From contig NC_060059.1 in the NCBI RefSeq assembly GCF_020283565.1, forward strand, positions 53,572,236 to 53,636,235: a DNA stretch of 64,000 nt. Direction: 5' to 3'. This document shows positions 12,085-22,400 of this stretch, in pieces (positions within the stretch are counted from its first letter, which is position 1; each line of letters begins with the position of its first letter). Position numbers and translations under genes: made by a program. The notes beneath the pieces are model-generated. The model was not told the DNA's origin. It worked only from the letters and a program-made list of their open reading frames with translations, and searched no databases. This DNA comes from Trifolium pratense. Taxonomy: Eukaryota; Streptophyta; Magnoliopsida; Fabales; Fabaceae.

Positions 12085-12255
12085 AATTAAGGCATTGATC
12101 TCAAGTGGTTAATGAGTTTTTCCTAAGACGAATTGTTCAGAAGAACTTGAATTCGATTTCTGGTAAAACAGTGTTTGACGAGACTTTACTTCGTCCGAAC
12201 TCTGAATTACTGGAACTAACTTCCCCTGAAAATCAGAGGGTTAAAAACAAAAACA
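12085..12255 (+). mobile_element. SINE-like repeat
   Basis: 'gatctcaagtggttaatgag' resembles a polymerase III A box and 'gaattcgatttctgg' a B box. The 3' part ends in A-rich sequence. It shares its head with the fragment at 1100-1210. No tRNA gene is implied. Confidence 0.45.
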
Positions 12256-12818
12256 AAATATTACTATTAAAATTTAATATGAACTAAACTTTAAAAAACA
12301 TAATTTTGTAAGAACTAAATTTTTAATTTTTTTTTACTAAAAGAACTAAAATATATTTAATCCTAATAAAAAGTATAAAACAACAAAGGATAAACATTCC
12401 ATACGAAGAACTTGAGCACATAGCACGTATCAATATATTCATCAACAAAAAAAGAAAAGACCACGTATCAATATAAACAATGATGGCTGGCCCAACAACA
12501 TTTTTTAGTCATTATCATTTAACAGTAATTAATCTTATAAAATCTGTAAAATAATTTTTTTTACGTGAAAGTCGGAAATTAAGTTTCTGATCACTATCCT
12601 TCAAAATAAAGTTTCTGATCACTAATTGCTTAGGGGACTTAATTTCTTACTAATGTTGGGCCAACAAAATTTGTTTAAATTAACATGAATAAATAATAAA
12701 TTTAAATTGGTACAAGTATATTCATATCTTTGATTATGCAATATGAACCAAAAAAACGGGGGCAATGCTGTGCGTATACATGATATAAATTTATTATTTA
12801 TTAATGTTAATTTAGCCA

Positions 12819-13142
12819 TTTTGAAAATGTGGATAAATATTTGGAGAATGATGTGAAATTATGAAGGTGAAGTATTTATAGAGTAAATTTTATAAAGTGT
12901 TCGTTATTGTTATTTTTGGGTAATACACAAATATTAATTTTACTGTTTATTACCGTTTAGAAATGGGAAAAAAATATTTATCCATATTTCTCGATGATAA
13001 CGAACTAAAAAGTTAACATTATTTCTTTACCCCATAACGGTAACAATAACGGACACTTTATAAAATTCACTCTATAAAATACTTCATATTCATTCATAAT
13101 TTTCACATCATTCTAAAAATATTGATGCACATTTTCAAAATG
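12819..13142. repeat. Palindrome 1 with back-to-back TATA boxes
   Basis: The left half read on the minus strand and the right half read on the plus strand carry the same ordered blocks: 'actctataaa' type TATA sequences, 'ttcataattttcacatcatt', then 'cattttcaaaatgg' ending at an ATG on each side (minus-strand ATG at 12819, plus-strand ATG at about 13139). This looks like a divergent promoter pair. The leftward ORF (12622-12819) only keeps the first MAK codons of the family, and the rightward copy is broken after four codons. Confidence 0.55.
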
Positions 13143-13239
13143 GTTAATGGTTAAATGCTTAATTTCTTGTATTCATCACTTTACTTGTCATTTGTTTTGT
13201 TCCTCATAGACATTATCAACTATGAAGAAGTAGGAAATG
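13143..13239 (+). pseudogene. Degenerate copy of the small membrane-protein gene
   Basis: The sequence after the right ATG of palindrome 1 ('cttgtattcatcactttact' and onward) aligns by eye with the start of the genes at 13428 (minus) and 13758 (plus). The start region has an 11-base insertion-like change and early stops. It runs into the 3' end of the minus-strand copy. Confidence 0.4.
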
Positions 13240-13428
13240 TTACGTAGCTTTACTAGTCTTAGCTTGAATTATTGTCATTTGTTTTATAAATGACTTCGTA
13301 AGTAATGGTAAAATGTTAAATATCATTAATGCTATGTCCCATTTTTCTACTTCTTGATGTTTGATAATACCGATGAAGAACATAATAATGATAAGTAAAG
13401 TGATGAATACAAGAAAACATTTAGTCAT
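13240..13428 (-). CDS. Small predicted membrane protein, 62 aa, unknown function
   Basis: The protein starts MTKCFLVFITLLIIIMFFIG, a strongly hydrophobic N terminus that could be a signal anchor. A charged loop KHQEVEKWD follows, then a second hydrophobic stretch IALMIFNILPLL and a basic tail. A diverged copy on the plus strand (13758 onward) has the same two-segment layout with HEEVGQGYITLMIF, which supports a real family rather than chance. The ATG lies at the edge of palindrome 2, about 50-60 bases from a TATA-like sequence. I do not recognise the family. It is not a typical NCR peptide, because the cysteine pattern is missing. Confidence 0.4.
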   Translation of the reverse strand: MTKCFLVFITLLIIIMFFIGIIKHQEVEKWDIALMIFNILPLLTKSFIKQMTIIQAKTSKAT

Positions 13429-13757
13429 TTTGAAATTATGGATAAATATAATTTCAAGAATGATGTGAAATTATGAATGAAAGTGAAGTATTTATGGAGT
13501 AGATTTTATAAAGTGTTTATTATTATTATTATCATTGGGGAATACAAAAATATTAATTTTACTGTTCATTACCGTTGAGAAATTGAAAAAAAATATTTAT
13601 CCACATTTCTCAACGGTCATGAACAGTAAAATTAACATTATTTCCTTATCCACCAACCGTAACAATAAATGACACTATATAAAATTCACTCTATAAATAT
13701 TTCACCTTCATTCATAATTTTCACATCATTCTCAAAATATTTATCCACATTTTTAAA
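13429..13757. repeat. Palindrome 2 with back-to-back TATA boxes
   Basis: The layout matches palindrome 1. Each arm has an 'actctataaa' or related TATA sequence, then 'ttcataattttcacatcatt', then 'tttatccac/tataattt' and an ATG. The left arm serves the minus-strand ORF at 13428 and the right arm the plus-strand ORF at 13758. The centre contains 'ttaccgttgagaaatt' opposed by 'aatttctcaacggt'-like sequence. Confidence 0.55.
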
Positions 13758-13960
13758 ATGGCTAAATGTTTTCTTGTATTCATCACTTTACTTGTCATTT
13801 ATTTGGTTCCTCATATGCATTATCAACCATGAAGAAGTAGGACAAGGTTACATAACATTAATGATATTCAGCGTTTTATCATTACTAGTTTTAGCTTGGA
13901 TTATTAACATTTGTTTTGATAGATACTTCGATTTAAAAATAGACTTAATTACAGTTTTGG
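13758..13960 (+). pseudogene. Second small membrane-protein copy, frameshifted
   Basis: It starts MAKCFLVFITLLVI, matching the minus-strand gene at 13428. One extra base around 13800-13810 takes the frame to a TGA at about 13830. The family sequence continues in the next frame (HEEVGQGYITLMIF, then a second hydrophobic segment and CFDRYFDL) until it runs into the MITE at about 13950. Confidence 0.45.
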
Positions 13961-14181
13961 TCCCCTATTTTTATTCATTCACAAAATTGGTCCCTCTATT
14001 TTAAAATCATTCAGTTTTGATCCCTCTATAAGATTTTTGTACTTAAAAATAGTAATTTAACAAATTTTATATTATATATGGAATACAACATGATGATGTA
14101 GGTTCATCTAAGTGAATTTTAAAATAGGGGGCCAATTTCTTTAATGAATAAAAAAAAAGAGGCTAAAATTGTAATTAAACA
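13950..14181. mobile_element. Short MITE with 'taattacagttttggtccc' ends
   Basis: The left end 'ttaattacagttttggtccc' and the reverse complement of the right end 'tttaattacaattttagcc' form an imperfect terminal inverted repeat of about 20 bp or more. Internal 'ggtccctctattttaaaat' is opposed by 'attttaaaataggggGcc'. It supplies the 3' end of the frameshifted membrane-protein copy. No coding capacity. Confidence 0.5.
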
Positions 14182-14407
14182 TAAAAAATATCTAAAGAAG
14201 AGGGAAAATGATAAAACGTTCCTTTAAACATAACTTTTTGAACTCTTAAAAGTTGCAGATAAAGTAACAAAAATATAAACCTAAAAATTAAAATTTTAGC
14301 CCATTTTTCCAGAAGAATTTTATGTAATGTTCTAAACGGGTGAAAAACATTTCAAAAATATGTGTTGACTAAATGATATTGTTTATAATCATCATCCTCA
14401 ACATGTC
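14182..14407. other. Non-coding AT-rich spacer
   Basis: Nothing recognised between the MITE and the Harbinger element. Confidence 0.3.
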
Positions 14408-14895
14408 TAAGACCATTTACAATGGGTGTGTTTAATAGGGGTTGATAGTTGAAAATGATTGGAGAAGGTATGTTGAAAGTGGGTGTCGAATGATGTGGAG
14501 GAGTGAGGAGTTGAATTTTTTCAACTGTGTTGAATCTGAACGTGGGGGGTGACGTGGCGCTTTCTTGTTCGTCCAAGCACGGCGCATGCAGCACACGCGC
14601 AGACAAGGCGCGTGATTGGCAGAGCGACGGAGAGAGAGAAGCTTATCCTAACACGTGTTGATTTTTGATTGGCCGGCCGGATTTTTATCACAATAATACT
14701 TTGAACTCAATTATTTCATAGCAAATTAATTTTTTATTTTTTTACCAAAATTCATGATTTTTTTTTTGTCTATAAATAGAGACTTGGTTCATTTGATTTG
14801 GACACAGAAAAAAAAACGAATTTTTTCACTATAATAATCTTATTTTATCTTCCTATTAGTGTTAATCTTGAAGTATTAGTCTTTTTTTAAGTGAA

Positions 14896-15002
14896 ATGGA
14901 TCCCAATAATCACTTTAACAACACCCAAAATTCTTCTAATCATCCCAACAATTATCAAAATTCAAATCAATTTTTTCAATCAACATCCTCAAAACATACC
15001 TA
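14896..15002 (+). pseudogene. Asn/Gln-rich N-terminal fragment, probable Harbinger ORF1 start
   Basis: An ATG at 14896 opens about 35 codons starting MDPNNHFNNTQNSSNHPNN, then a TAA. Such Asn-rich starts are common in the Myb/SANT-like ORF1 proteins that accompany plant Harbinger transposases. A TATA-like 'tctataaata' lies upstream at about 14768-14778. The rest of ORF1 is missing. Confidence 0.4.
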
Positions 15003-15045
15003 ATTTTGATTTAACACCAAATTTCAACCAATCATCCTTTGTTCC

Positions 15046-16081
15046 AAACTTTCATCCATAACTATATCCCAAATCAAGTTAGCTATATCCCAAAACCAAA
15101 ATTCTGGCCAGTAGTCCAAATGGAACCTGCTTATTGGGATTCTAATCCAAACAAAGTTCCTCCCAAGATATTTCCCCAGAATTTCCATTTCCAACCATTA
15201 GCAATCAACAAAACACAGAAATTCTATGAGTTTATTTTAGTGGACTCAGATTCTATATCAATCAAACATTACAAAGACCCAAAAGATGAGTCAAATACCA
15301 CGCATTCAACTATTCAAATCCTTAAAATTATGACCCAGAAGCCTTTGGCCAAAACCCAAACAAAAGCAAGACTTTCTCCCAAACCTTTGACCCTATTGGA
15401 TACAATTATTGGGATTATGTCCATGCTTGGACACATATCTTCTGGAAACAAAATAAAACAAATAAACATTCTTGGCTTAAATATTTTAAGACAGGAGTCA
15501 ATTATACTTTTCCAAATTGGTTTCTACAATGGTGGGATTATTTTGGTCCCATACACCAGATCCTTCCCTTGGAAGTCCAAGAAGGCTTTCAAGTGTTTGA
15601 CAAAAGATTCAATAGAGATTTTGATGATCTCCCAATAGAATTAAATTTCTTCACAAAATTTTCTTTAACATGGATATTTTCATGGCAGTATAAATATGTG
15701 CAGAACTCGAACCCAAAAGTTTTGCCTATCCTTCAAAAGCAAGCTTATGTCAAATGGTGGACTCGTTTCGACGCCTCTAAAGCCACAAAAGAAAGCATTA
15801 TCTTATGGTTAAAAAATAATCCAAAATATTTACGAGTTGCAGACACCCAAAGCTGTATACTTCTCAATCAAAAAACACACATTGCAGCAGCCCTAGCTGC
15901 TTCATCGTCTGAAGATGACATGGTACAAAATCTACAAGGAGTCCTCAGACTTTTGGCACAAGAAAAAGAAAAGAAGAAAGAGAAGCAAGATCTTCCATCC
16001 TCTTCTATATCTACAACATCTGTTCCAGTCGAAGATGACGATTTTGAGATATATGCACAAATCGACCTCGCAGAAGACTGA
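15046..16081 (+). pseudogene. Divergent homologue of pararetrovirus ORF2, one frameshift
   Basis: Two overlapping frames together align with ORF2 of the endogenous pararetrovirus in this window. FYEFILVDSDSISIKHY parallels FYEFILVDTESIDITHT. YWDYVHAWTHIFW parallels YYDYMEAWSNMLY, and the WF..WW..FGP and later KWW.RF / W.KNNPK blocks also match. The N-terminal part is read in one frame to about 15380 and the rest in another, so about one indel separates them. The C terminus is Lys/Glu-rich then acidic (DDDFEIYAQIDLAED). Similarity is clear but low, so this is a distinct lineage and not a copy of segments A-D. It lies wholly inside the Harbinger element with no other viral gene beside it. Function is unknown. 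Confidence 0.7.
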
Positions 16082-16164
16082 AGAAAACTATCAACAAAAT
16101 TTAATTTATTTCCAATTATTTTTGCATTGTACTGTAGCTGCAAAAAATACTACATGTTAGTGAA

Positions 16165-16326
16165 ATGCGGGGGTTCCCAGGGATGATTGGGAGTATTGAC
16201 TGCATGCACTGGGAGTGGAAAAATTGTCCTAAAGCATGAGAAGGTCAATTTACTAGGGGGGATAAGGGAACCACCACAGTTATTCTTGAAGCAGTTGCTT
16301 CTCATGATCTATGGAATGGGACGTGA
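16165..16326 (+). pseudogene. PIF/Harbinger transposase remnant (DDE domain)
   Basis: Translation gives RGFPGMIGSIDCMHWEWKNC, the block around the first catalytic Asp (SIDCMHW) of plant Harbinger DDE nucleases. An in-frame TGA follows and then EGQFTRGDKGTTTVILEAVA, also conserved in that family. The remainder of the domain is lost after LWNGT and a stop. About 54 codons remain of a protein that is normally about 350-450 residues. Confidence 0.8.
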
Positions 16327-16823
16327 TTGAAGATGATTTGTATCGTACTACTAATTATTACGTTGCTCGTGTATTTATCGCATTTTAAATTATTTGTATC
16401 GTACTAATTATGTTGCTTGTGTGTTGTATTGCATTTCAAATTATTTGTATCGTACTAATTACGTTACTTGTGTGTTGTATTTTAAATTAAGTTAAGATGA
16501 TTTGTATCGTATAAATTATTTAAATAAATTTTGTTTTTATTACAAAAAACTAAAAACTAAATCGTTAAGTGTTAATTATTTTAATTTAATTTTAATCGAT
16601 AATTGTAATTTTATGTAATCATAAAAACAAAAATATAAATTTAAATAAGAATATGAAATAAAAAATGGTGGGATAGAGAAAGTGGTGGGGTAGAGTGTTG
16701 AATGAAAAAACTATTGGAGAGGGTAAAAGTTGAATGAGTAGGTGAAAGAAAGAGAAAATGATATTGAGTGTTGGGAAGTGAAAAAAAGGTGTTGAATTAT
16801 TTCCACCATTGTACATGGTCTAA

Positions 16824-16990
16824 CAAAATAACAAGATGAATTATTGAACTATAAAAATTGATTAAAATAATTAGAAAAATGAATTAGGTCCGTTAATAAC
16901 ATTTAGCGACAAAGAAATTATCAAAAATTTACTTTACCTTTAAGGAATAATTAGATAATATATTTAGTCATAGAAGATATTTTCGATGTA

Positions 16991-16993
<3 letters not shown>
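16824..16993. other. AT-rich flank between Harbinger element and (TA)n tract
   Basis: No gene or repeat recognised. Confidence 0.3.

Positions 16994-17083
<90 letters not shown>
16994..17083. repeat. (TA)n dinucleotide tract, about 45 units
   Basis: An uninterrupted AT/TA alternation of about 90 bases directly abuts the terminus of pararetrovirus segment A. The Ile/Tyr repeat ORF that crosses it is not a gene. Confidence 0.95.
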
Positions 17084-17086
<3 letters not shown>

Positions 17087-17340
17087 GCTGGATCGTTATA
17101 ATTGATGATAATTTTATAAAAACAAAACATAATCCATAAAATATGATGAGAGAATAATGGAAATAAATCTAATTTAGTATTTAATAAAAATATAGCTTGA
17201 AAAGTTAATATATGAAAAAAGAGATTATATTGCGAAAACATTTTATTTATATTGGAAAATACTTACAAAAGATCTCGAGAATTCTTCAGATTGTTGTACT
17301 CAGAGAATTTTTCGATGATCCATAATGAAAACTAAACTTC

Positions 17341-17383
17341 CTTTTATAGAGGGGAAGGAAGAACCTATACTGACAACTGTCAG
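17341..17383 (-). promoter_or_regulatory. Pararetroviral promoter core, segment A
   Basis: On the minus strand CTGACA-N2-TGTCAG (17370-17383) lies about 20 bases upstream of a CTATAAAAGG TATA box (17340-17349). An AATAAA (minus, 17242-17247) about 100 bases further on would give the terminally redundant transcript typical of caulimovirids. It points left, out of the virus into the (TA)n tract. Confidence 0.65.
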
Positions 17384-17671
17384 TTAAAACACAATAATTA
17401 CATGACAATTATTTCTAATACAAACAAATAACTTTTACAAAATAGTCAAAAGTAATAATAATGATGTCTGCCACGAATCTAACTTTTTGAAAAGCAAAGA
17501 TTCCCCATAATTATGTCGGCCATAATGACAATAATGCCGTTTGATCCAATAATACTTTTAATCTTGGAGATCTATAATCCCATAACAATCGTCTCCATTA
17601 TCCCGGGTTAAGCTTTTAGACGAATCTCCCGAGTCTTCATCATTATTGATGTCTGACTCCGAAATTACTGC

Positions 17672-18458
17672 TTATAATTTCTTTAGTAATTCTTTTTTGC
17701 TGGTCGAAGAAGATAAATCGGCCAAAAATTTTGATTTTTCGGCTAAGAATTCTCCTTCCTTTTCTGTGGCTTCTTTGGTAACGAAACACTTGGGGTTTTT
17801 ATTGAACCAATCTTGTAATACTTGTGATTTAATTAAGTCTGGGTTAAATTTGTTCCACCATTTAATCCTTATGCTCCGAACGATCCAGAAGATGTTGGCA
17901 TTTGGAACTGATAATTCTTTTTTGAAAGTCCATGAAGTAATCCATGAAATTCCGAAAGTAGCATGAAAAGCTAATACCTTTAAATAATCTGACACATTAA
18001 TTCTTGAGCTAAACAATTCAAAAGCTGTAGCTGCATAATCTGGATAAATATTGATTTCTGGGCCCCATTCATGGAACCATTTAATAAACCATAATGGGAA
18101 CTTAAGGGGGAAGTCTTTCTTAAACTAGATGAACCAAGAATGATCAAATGGTTGATAATATAACATATTGGACCAGGCTTCCATGTAGTCATAATATGAG
18201 TAATGCTGGGGAGTAAAGCGCCTAGCGAAACTTCTGGAATGAGAAGGATGAGTCTTCCAATCAGAAGGTGATAATATTTTTAAAATTTTAAATTTTGAGA
18301 AAATAATTTTATTTTTATCATTCTTATCAAAAGTATGAGTTATATCAATGGACTCAGTATCCACTAAAATAAACTCATAAAATAATCTGGACTTTTCTGG
18401 GTGAGAGGGTAAATAATGAAAACCTTGAGGGAAAAATTTGGAAGTAATTTGTAGTAAC
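17672..18458 (-). pseudogene. Pararetrovirus ORF2, C-terminal half (segment A)
   Basis: The frame is open from the Tat junction to a TAA at 17672-17674 except for one TAG at 18125-18127, directly after HSWFI. The divergent homologue at 15.5 kb has a Tyr codon at the aligned place, so the TAG looks like a nonsense change. It is shared by segments A, B and D. Aromatic-rich blocks (WFIKWFHEWGP, then RIKWWNKFNP) and a Lys/Glu/Ser-rich end are visible. The protein sits where other caulimovirids keep a transactivator or an ORF of unknown role; I do not assign a function. Confidence 0.65.
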
Positions 18459-18459
18459 C

Positions 18460-19286
18460 TGTTAAAATATGTTATAATCTTCAGTTCCAAAGACATTTAT
18501 TGCTATAAAAACCTGTTAAAAATGGCTTTAAATAGCCTTAGTTTTTAATGTCTTCAAGAACAAGAGAGATTATTTCTCTTATCGTTTAAATGAAGGATAA
18601 GGGTAATGTCTTTAAGAACAAGAGAATTCTAATGGAAAAACTTCATAGCTCGAGACAGAAGAATATTTCGATAGAAGCCAAAGAATCGAAGTAGTCAAGA
18701 ATTGTGGACTTAGAGCATTTTTTTATCATTCAAGTGTGATTCGACTTCGACGGTTACAACGGTTTAAAGGCCTTGGTTCATTTCAAAATACAAAAGGACG
18801 CATGGCTGAAGTTTAGTAGTTTAACGTTAGGGTAGACGTTACTTAGTTTTCTATAAATAGAAGTATGTATAGTCGAAATAGTGGTCACAATTCATTTACA
18901 CAAAATCTCAAACACTCAAAGTATCCATGTTAAGGCGAGAAACGAGTTACTCGAGAAAGATGTATGAATCGGTGAACCTTTACATTTTCTTTGTAACTTT
19001 TATATTCTAAATGCAAATTTACTTTTCATAAGTCTTTACTTGTTAAAGCATTTACAAATTCTGCTTTTCATCAGTTCCCTCGTTCGAGTAAACTTGCTTT
19101 AATTATATTTAACATATGTTTCAGAAATTAAACATATTGTTCTTTTGCAAAATAAGGATGTCTTTAAAGATAAACTTCCAAATTTCTTTTAACAAAATGC
19201 ATGAACAATTGTCCCGAGATTTACTAGTTGATCTCTCAAGTAATTAAATTAAACTAGCGGTTGTTTACCAAAAATCAGTGTAAACA
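18460..19286 (+). repeat. Tat element 5' LTR
   Basis: It starts TGTTA and ends GTGTAAACA. Compared with the 3' LTR it lacks 22 bases just after TGTTA. 'ttttctataaatagaag' at about 18849 is a good TATA box, which would place the transcription start near 18880. TCGA words are frequent. Confidence 0.85.
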
Positions 19287-19287
19287 A

Positions 19288-19307
19288 ATTGGCACGCCCA
19301 GTGGGAC
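19288..19307 (+). promoter_or_regulatory. Tat element primer-binding site
   Basis: 'ttggcacgcccagtgggac' follows the LTR by about two bases. The same PBS is found in several plant Tat/Grande-type elements; I do not name the tRNA. Confidence 0.7.
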
Positions 19308-19411
19308 GGGTTGTTTTGTGCAATTTACATTTTGAAAGAAGTTTATTTTCTAAAAATCCTTTTACAAATACTAAGACAGTTAGTGTTTACAGTTTTGTGT
19401 TTTGATTTTGT

Positions 19412-22400
19412 ATGCATTTGAGAAGTGGTAAATCTTTACCAAATTTAACTAGTGTTAAATCTAGATCAAAAATGGTTAGACCACCAAATAATAATCAAAA
19501 CAATAACAACAATGTCCCAAATCCTGAAGGACAGCCAACACAAGCGTCAATTAGTAACACTACTGTCATGGCCCAAGGCTCTGGAACATCTGCTTCGAGC
19601 GTTCCTGCAGTCAGTTTTGGGAATATAGGGGTAACAATACCCTCAACGAGTTCGACCGTATCTGGGTCGATATCTTCGTTAGTATCACATGGTATAGGGG
19701 CAGTCAGCCTGGTGCTGAAGATGTAAGGAGCCCCATTCGATCGTTTTTGTTGAACCAATCAGGATTAGGAATGCCAGAATCTCTAATGGCAGGCTTACAT
19801 AATTCTAATCAAAATCCTGAAAGGAGTACCATGCCTTCCCCAGCAGTTTCCGTTGTGGGAAATAGGACCAGAGACATTGCCTTACAAAATTTAACCAATG
19901 TAACTATGATGTCCTTTCGACAACAAATGGACGAGAGTAATCATGAAATGGTTAATACTCTAACTTCGCAATTGGGAACTATTTTGAATCCCTTGATCAA
20001 CAACACAAATAACAATTATCAGTTGTTAGCCCATCAGATGGGGCGGATTGCAGATTTCTTTGGTACTCCTGCAATGCCTAACCAAAACCTTCAGCCCATT
20101 CGAAACCAAACACAGGTTCAGAACCAAGGGTTTCATGTGAACAATGAAGTTCCAAACAATCAAGTACCACAAGTGGTACAAGAGGAACCACCGGCTCCAG
20201 TGGTGCACCATGTGCCAGAGCCTGAAGTAATTTTGGTTAATCGAAATCAGAATGCTGACGAAGTAATTCGAAATGTGCAAAGAAATAATTTTGCGCAACA
20301 AGATAACTTGGCAAATTTAGTCGAAACTATCTTAACTCAAAATGGTTTCAATGTTGGCCTACATAGGCCTAATTTTATTTCTCCATTATCTGAATATGTA
20401 TTACAAACTGAATTGCCAAGGGGATGGAAAATCCCTAAATTCACAAAGTTTGCTGGGGACACAACTGAGTCAACAGTGGAACATGTGGCAAGATTTTTTG
20501 CCGAAGCAGGAAATTTGGCAGATAATGAAAATTTAAGGTTGAAATATTTCCCAAATTCCCTTACAAAAAACGCTTTCACTTGGTTCACAACTCTTCCCCC
20601 CCGTTCGATTCAGCATTGGACTCAATTGGAAAGGGCTTTCCATGAACAGTTTTATATGGGCCAATCTAAGATTAGTTTGAAGGAATTGGCCAGTGTGAGG
20701 AGAAAGACACCAGAGTCCATAGATGATTATTTGAATCGATTTAGGCTACTTAAGGCCAGATGTTTTACTCAAGTGCCTGAACATGAGTTAGTCGAAATGG
20801 CTGCTGGAGGCCTAGATTATTCAATTCGAAAGAAATTAGATACACAACATCTAAGAGACATGGCACAATTAGCGGATAGGGTAAGACAGGTCGAACGCCT
20901 CAAGGCTGAAAAGGCTAGATCATCGAAGTTTCAAAAGAGAGAAAAGATTGCTTATGTCGAAACTATAGATGATGATGATGAGGAATATGTAATAAATTAT
21001 GGAGACATAGAGGATAATGAAATTAATGTGGCCGAACTAAAACCGGGCCCTCCTTATGTCTGCAAATTACTAAAACCTTCGAATGGAAAAAATCCTGTCG
21101 AACCCAAGAATGATAAATTTGTTGCTAAAACTTATTCGTTTGATATAACTAAATGTGATGAAATATTTGATTTGTTGGTTACTGATGGCCAAATTGTTGT
21201 TCCAAAGGGATTGAAAGTGCCTCCCCTTGAACAACAAAAGAAAAGAGGTTTCTGCAAATTTCATAATTTTTTGGGTCATAAAACCTCACAATGTGTTCTT
21301 TTCAGGGATCTGGTTCAAAAGGCTTTGAAAGATGGAAGGTTGAAATTTGGAGAGAAATCCAGACAACAGATGAAAATTGACGAAGATCCATTACAAATAT
21401 CGGATGCTTCCTATGTGGAACCGGTCGAATGCTTGATGATCGATGCCATGGACTTATCAGGAGGCGCGAAATTAGTTTCTATTCCAGAGAATGAATACTA
21501 CGAGAAGATGAAAGTAGTGTATCCTGGGGCTGAAGAGGAACTGGTTGACTTTCTGCAAAGGTGTAAGCTTAACAAGTCTGAAGTTATGCTTTGTCCAAGG
21601 TGCAGCGCCGTATTCGACAAGAAGGCTACTGAGGGCCTTAACAAGTTCATACCATTCAGAAGAAACAAAGAGAATTGGCCAAAGTCAAGGCCAATGAAAA
21701 GACAGAACATGGCGCATGCTAAACCAATACATCAAAGGTTGGGCAACCCAAATACTTTTGTGCCATCCAACAACTCACCAATGAACAAATGGGTTCATGG
21801 TCATGCATCAAACTTTGTCAGAAATTCTGTTGACAAGGGAAGTTCGAGTCATTCTGTTGATTCGAAGAAGTATGCTTACAGAAAAAATTACAAGGGAAAG
21901 AATCCCATGACCCGCACACAATGGCGTAGGCATCAGCGCCAACAAAGACTCTCCCTTCAAGAGGCTCAAAAGACTGAAGACAACAAAGGAAAACAGGTTG
22001 TCGAAGTGACCAGAAGGCCTCTGAAAGAAAGATTGACTCAACCAGAGGATGCTCGAAAGGTTGAGAATGAGTTTGAAGGAGAGAACATGGAAGATGAGGA
22101 TCTCCTTGATTCAGATCCCGAGTTTGATGTGCTGGTAAACGTAGTTTCGATCCTCCCTGCTGAATATGACGTGTGGTCAGAAGTGACTGAAGGGGAGGAT
22201 GAGTTCGATGAGTCTGAATTGGCTTTGCACAAGCCAATGTGTTATTATGTAATGAATAATGGCTGTTTAGAGGAACAAATGGCCAATTTTGAGAGGCCAA
22301 CTGAGGGAATGAAAAATCATTTGAAACCCCTCTTTATTCAGGCCAAAGTAAATAATGTGGGGGTCAACAAAGTGTTGATTGATGGAGGAGCAGCAGTAAA

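Larger units (their letters stand above)
10760..12367. mobile_element. Small TIR element split by a solo LTR
   Basis: The left end is 'attagttcaaatatgttttt' and the reverse complement of the right end is 'attaggattaaatatatttt'. Both run into 'agtcc/agttc' blocks. Elements with such 'tagtccctacaaaa' ends are common in legumes. The interior is interrupted by the solo LTR (10909-12036) and contains a SINE-like piece. No coding sequence is seen. Confidence 0.45.
14411..16820 (+). mobile_element. PIF/Harbinger element carrying a viral-ORF-like cargo
   Basis: The ends GACCATTTACAATGGGTG and, inverted, GACCATGTACAATGGTGG are flanked by TAA (14408-14410 and 16821-16823), the Harbinger target duplication. 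Inside, in the same orientation, lie an Asn/Gln-rich ORF start (14896), a homologue of the pararetroviral ORF2 (about 15046-16081) and a Harbinger transposase remnant (16165-16326). At 2.4 kb it is shorter than an autonomous element, and its transposase is incomplete. Confidence 0.8.
17082..18458 (-). mobile_element. Endogenous pararetrovirus segment A (ORF2 3' half, promoter, leader to PBS edge)
   Basis: On the minus strand this runs from the middle of ORF2 through the intergenic promoter and leader to 'gatccagcatatta'. In segment C those bases are immediately followed by the primer-binding site TGGTATCAGAGC; here the sequence stops at that edge and (TA)n begins. The right end (18451-18458, gtagtaac) is cut by the Tat element. 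Where it overlaps segment B (18074-18458 against about 31643-32028) the two differ at only a few bases. Confidence 0.85.

Noticed and set aside
13240..13428. Nodule-specific cysteine-rich peptide
   Set aside because: The hydrophobic start is suggestive, but the required 4- or 6-Cys mature pattern is missing and a second hydrophobic segment follows.
13669..14004. 111-codon plus-strand frame over the second membrane-protein copy
   Set aside because: It begins in the leader, reads the first part of the gene in the wrong frame and ends in a MITE; only its middle reflects the real family.
16951..17241. 96-codon minus-strand frame with an Ile/Tyr repeat
   Set aside because: Produced by translation of the (TA)n tract.
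21818..22300. 160-codon minus-strand frame opposite gag
   Set aside because: Shadow of gag-protease; no domain.
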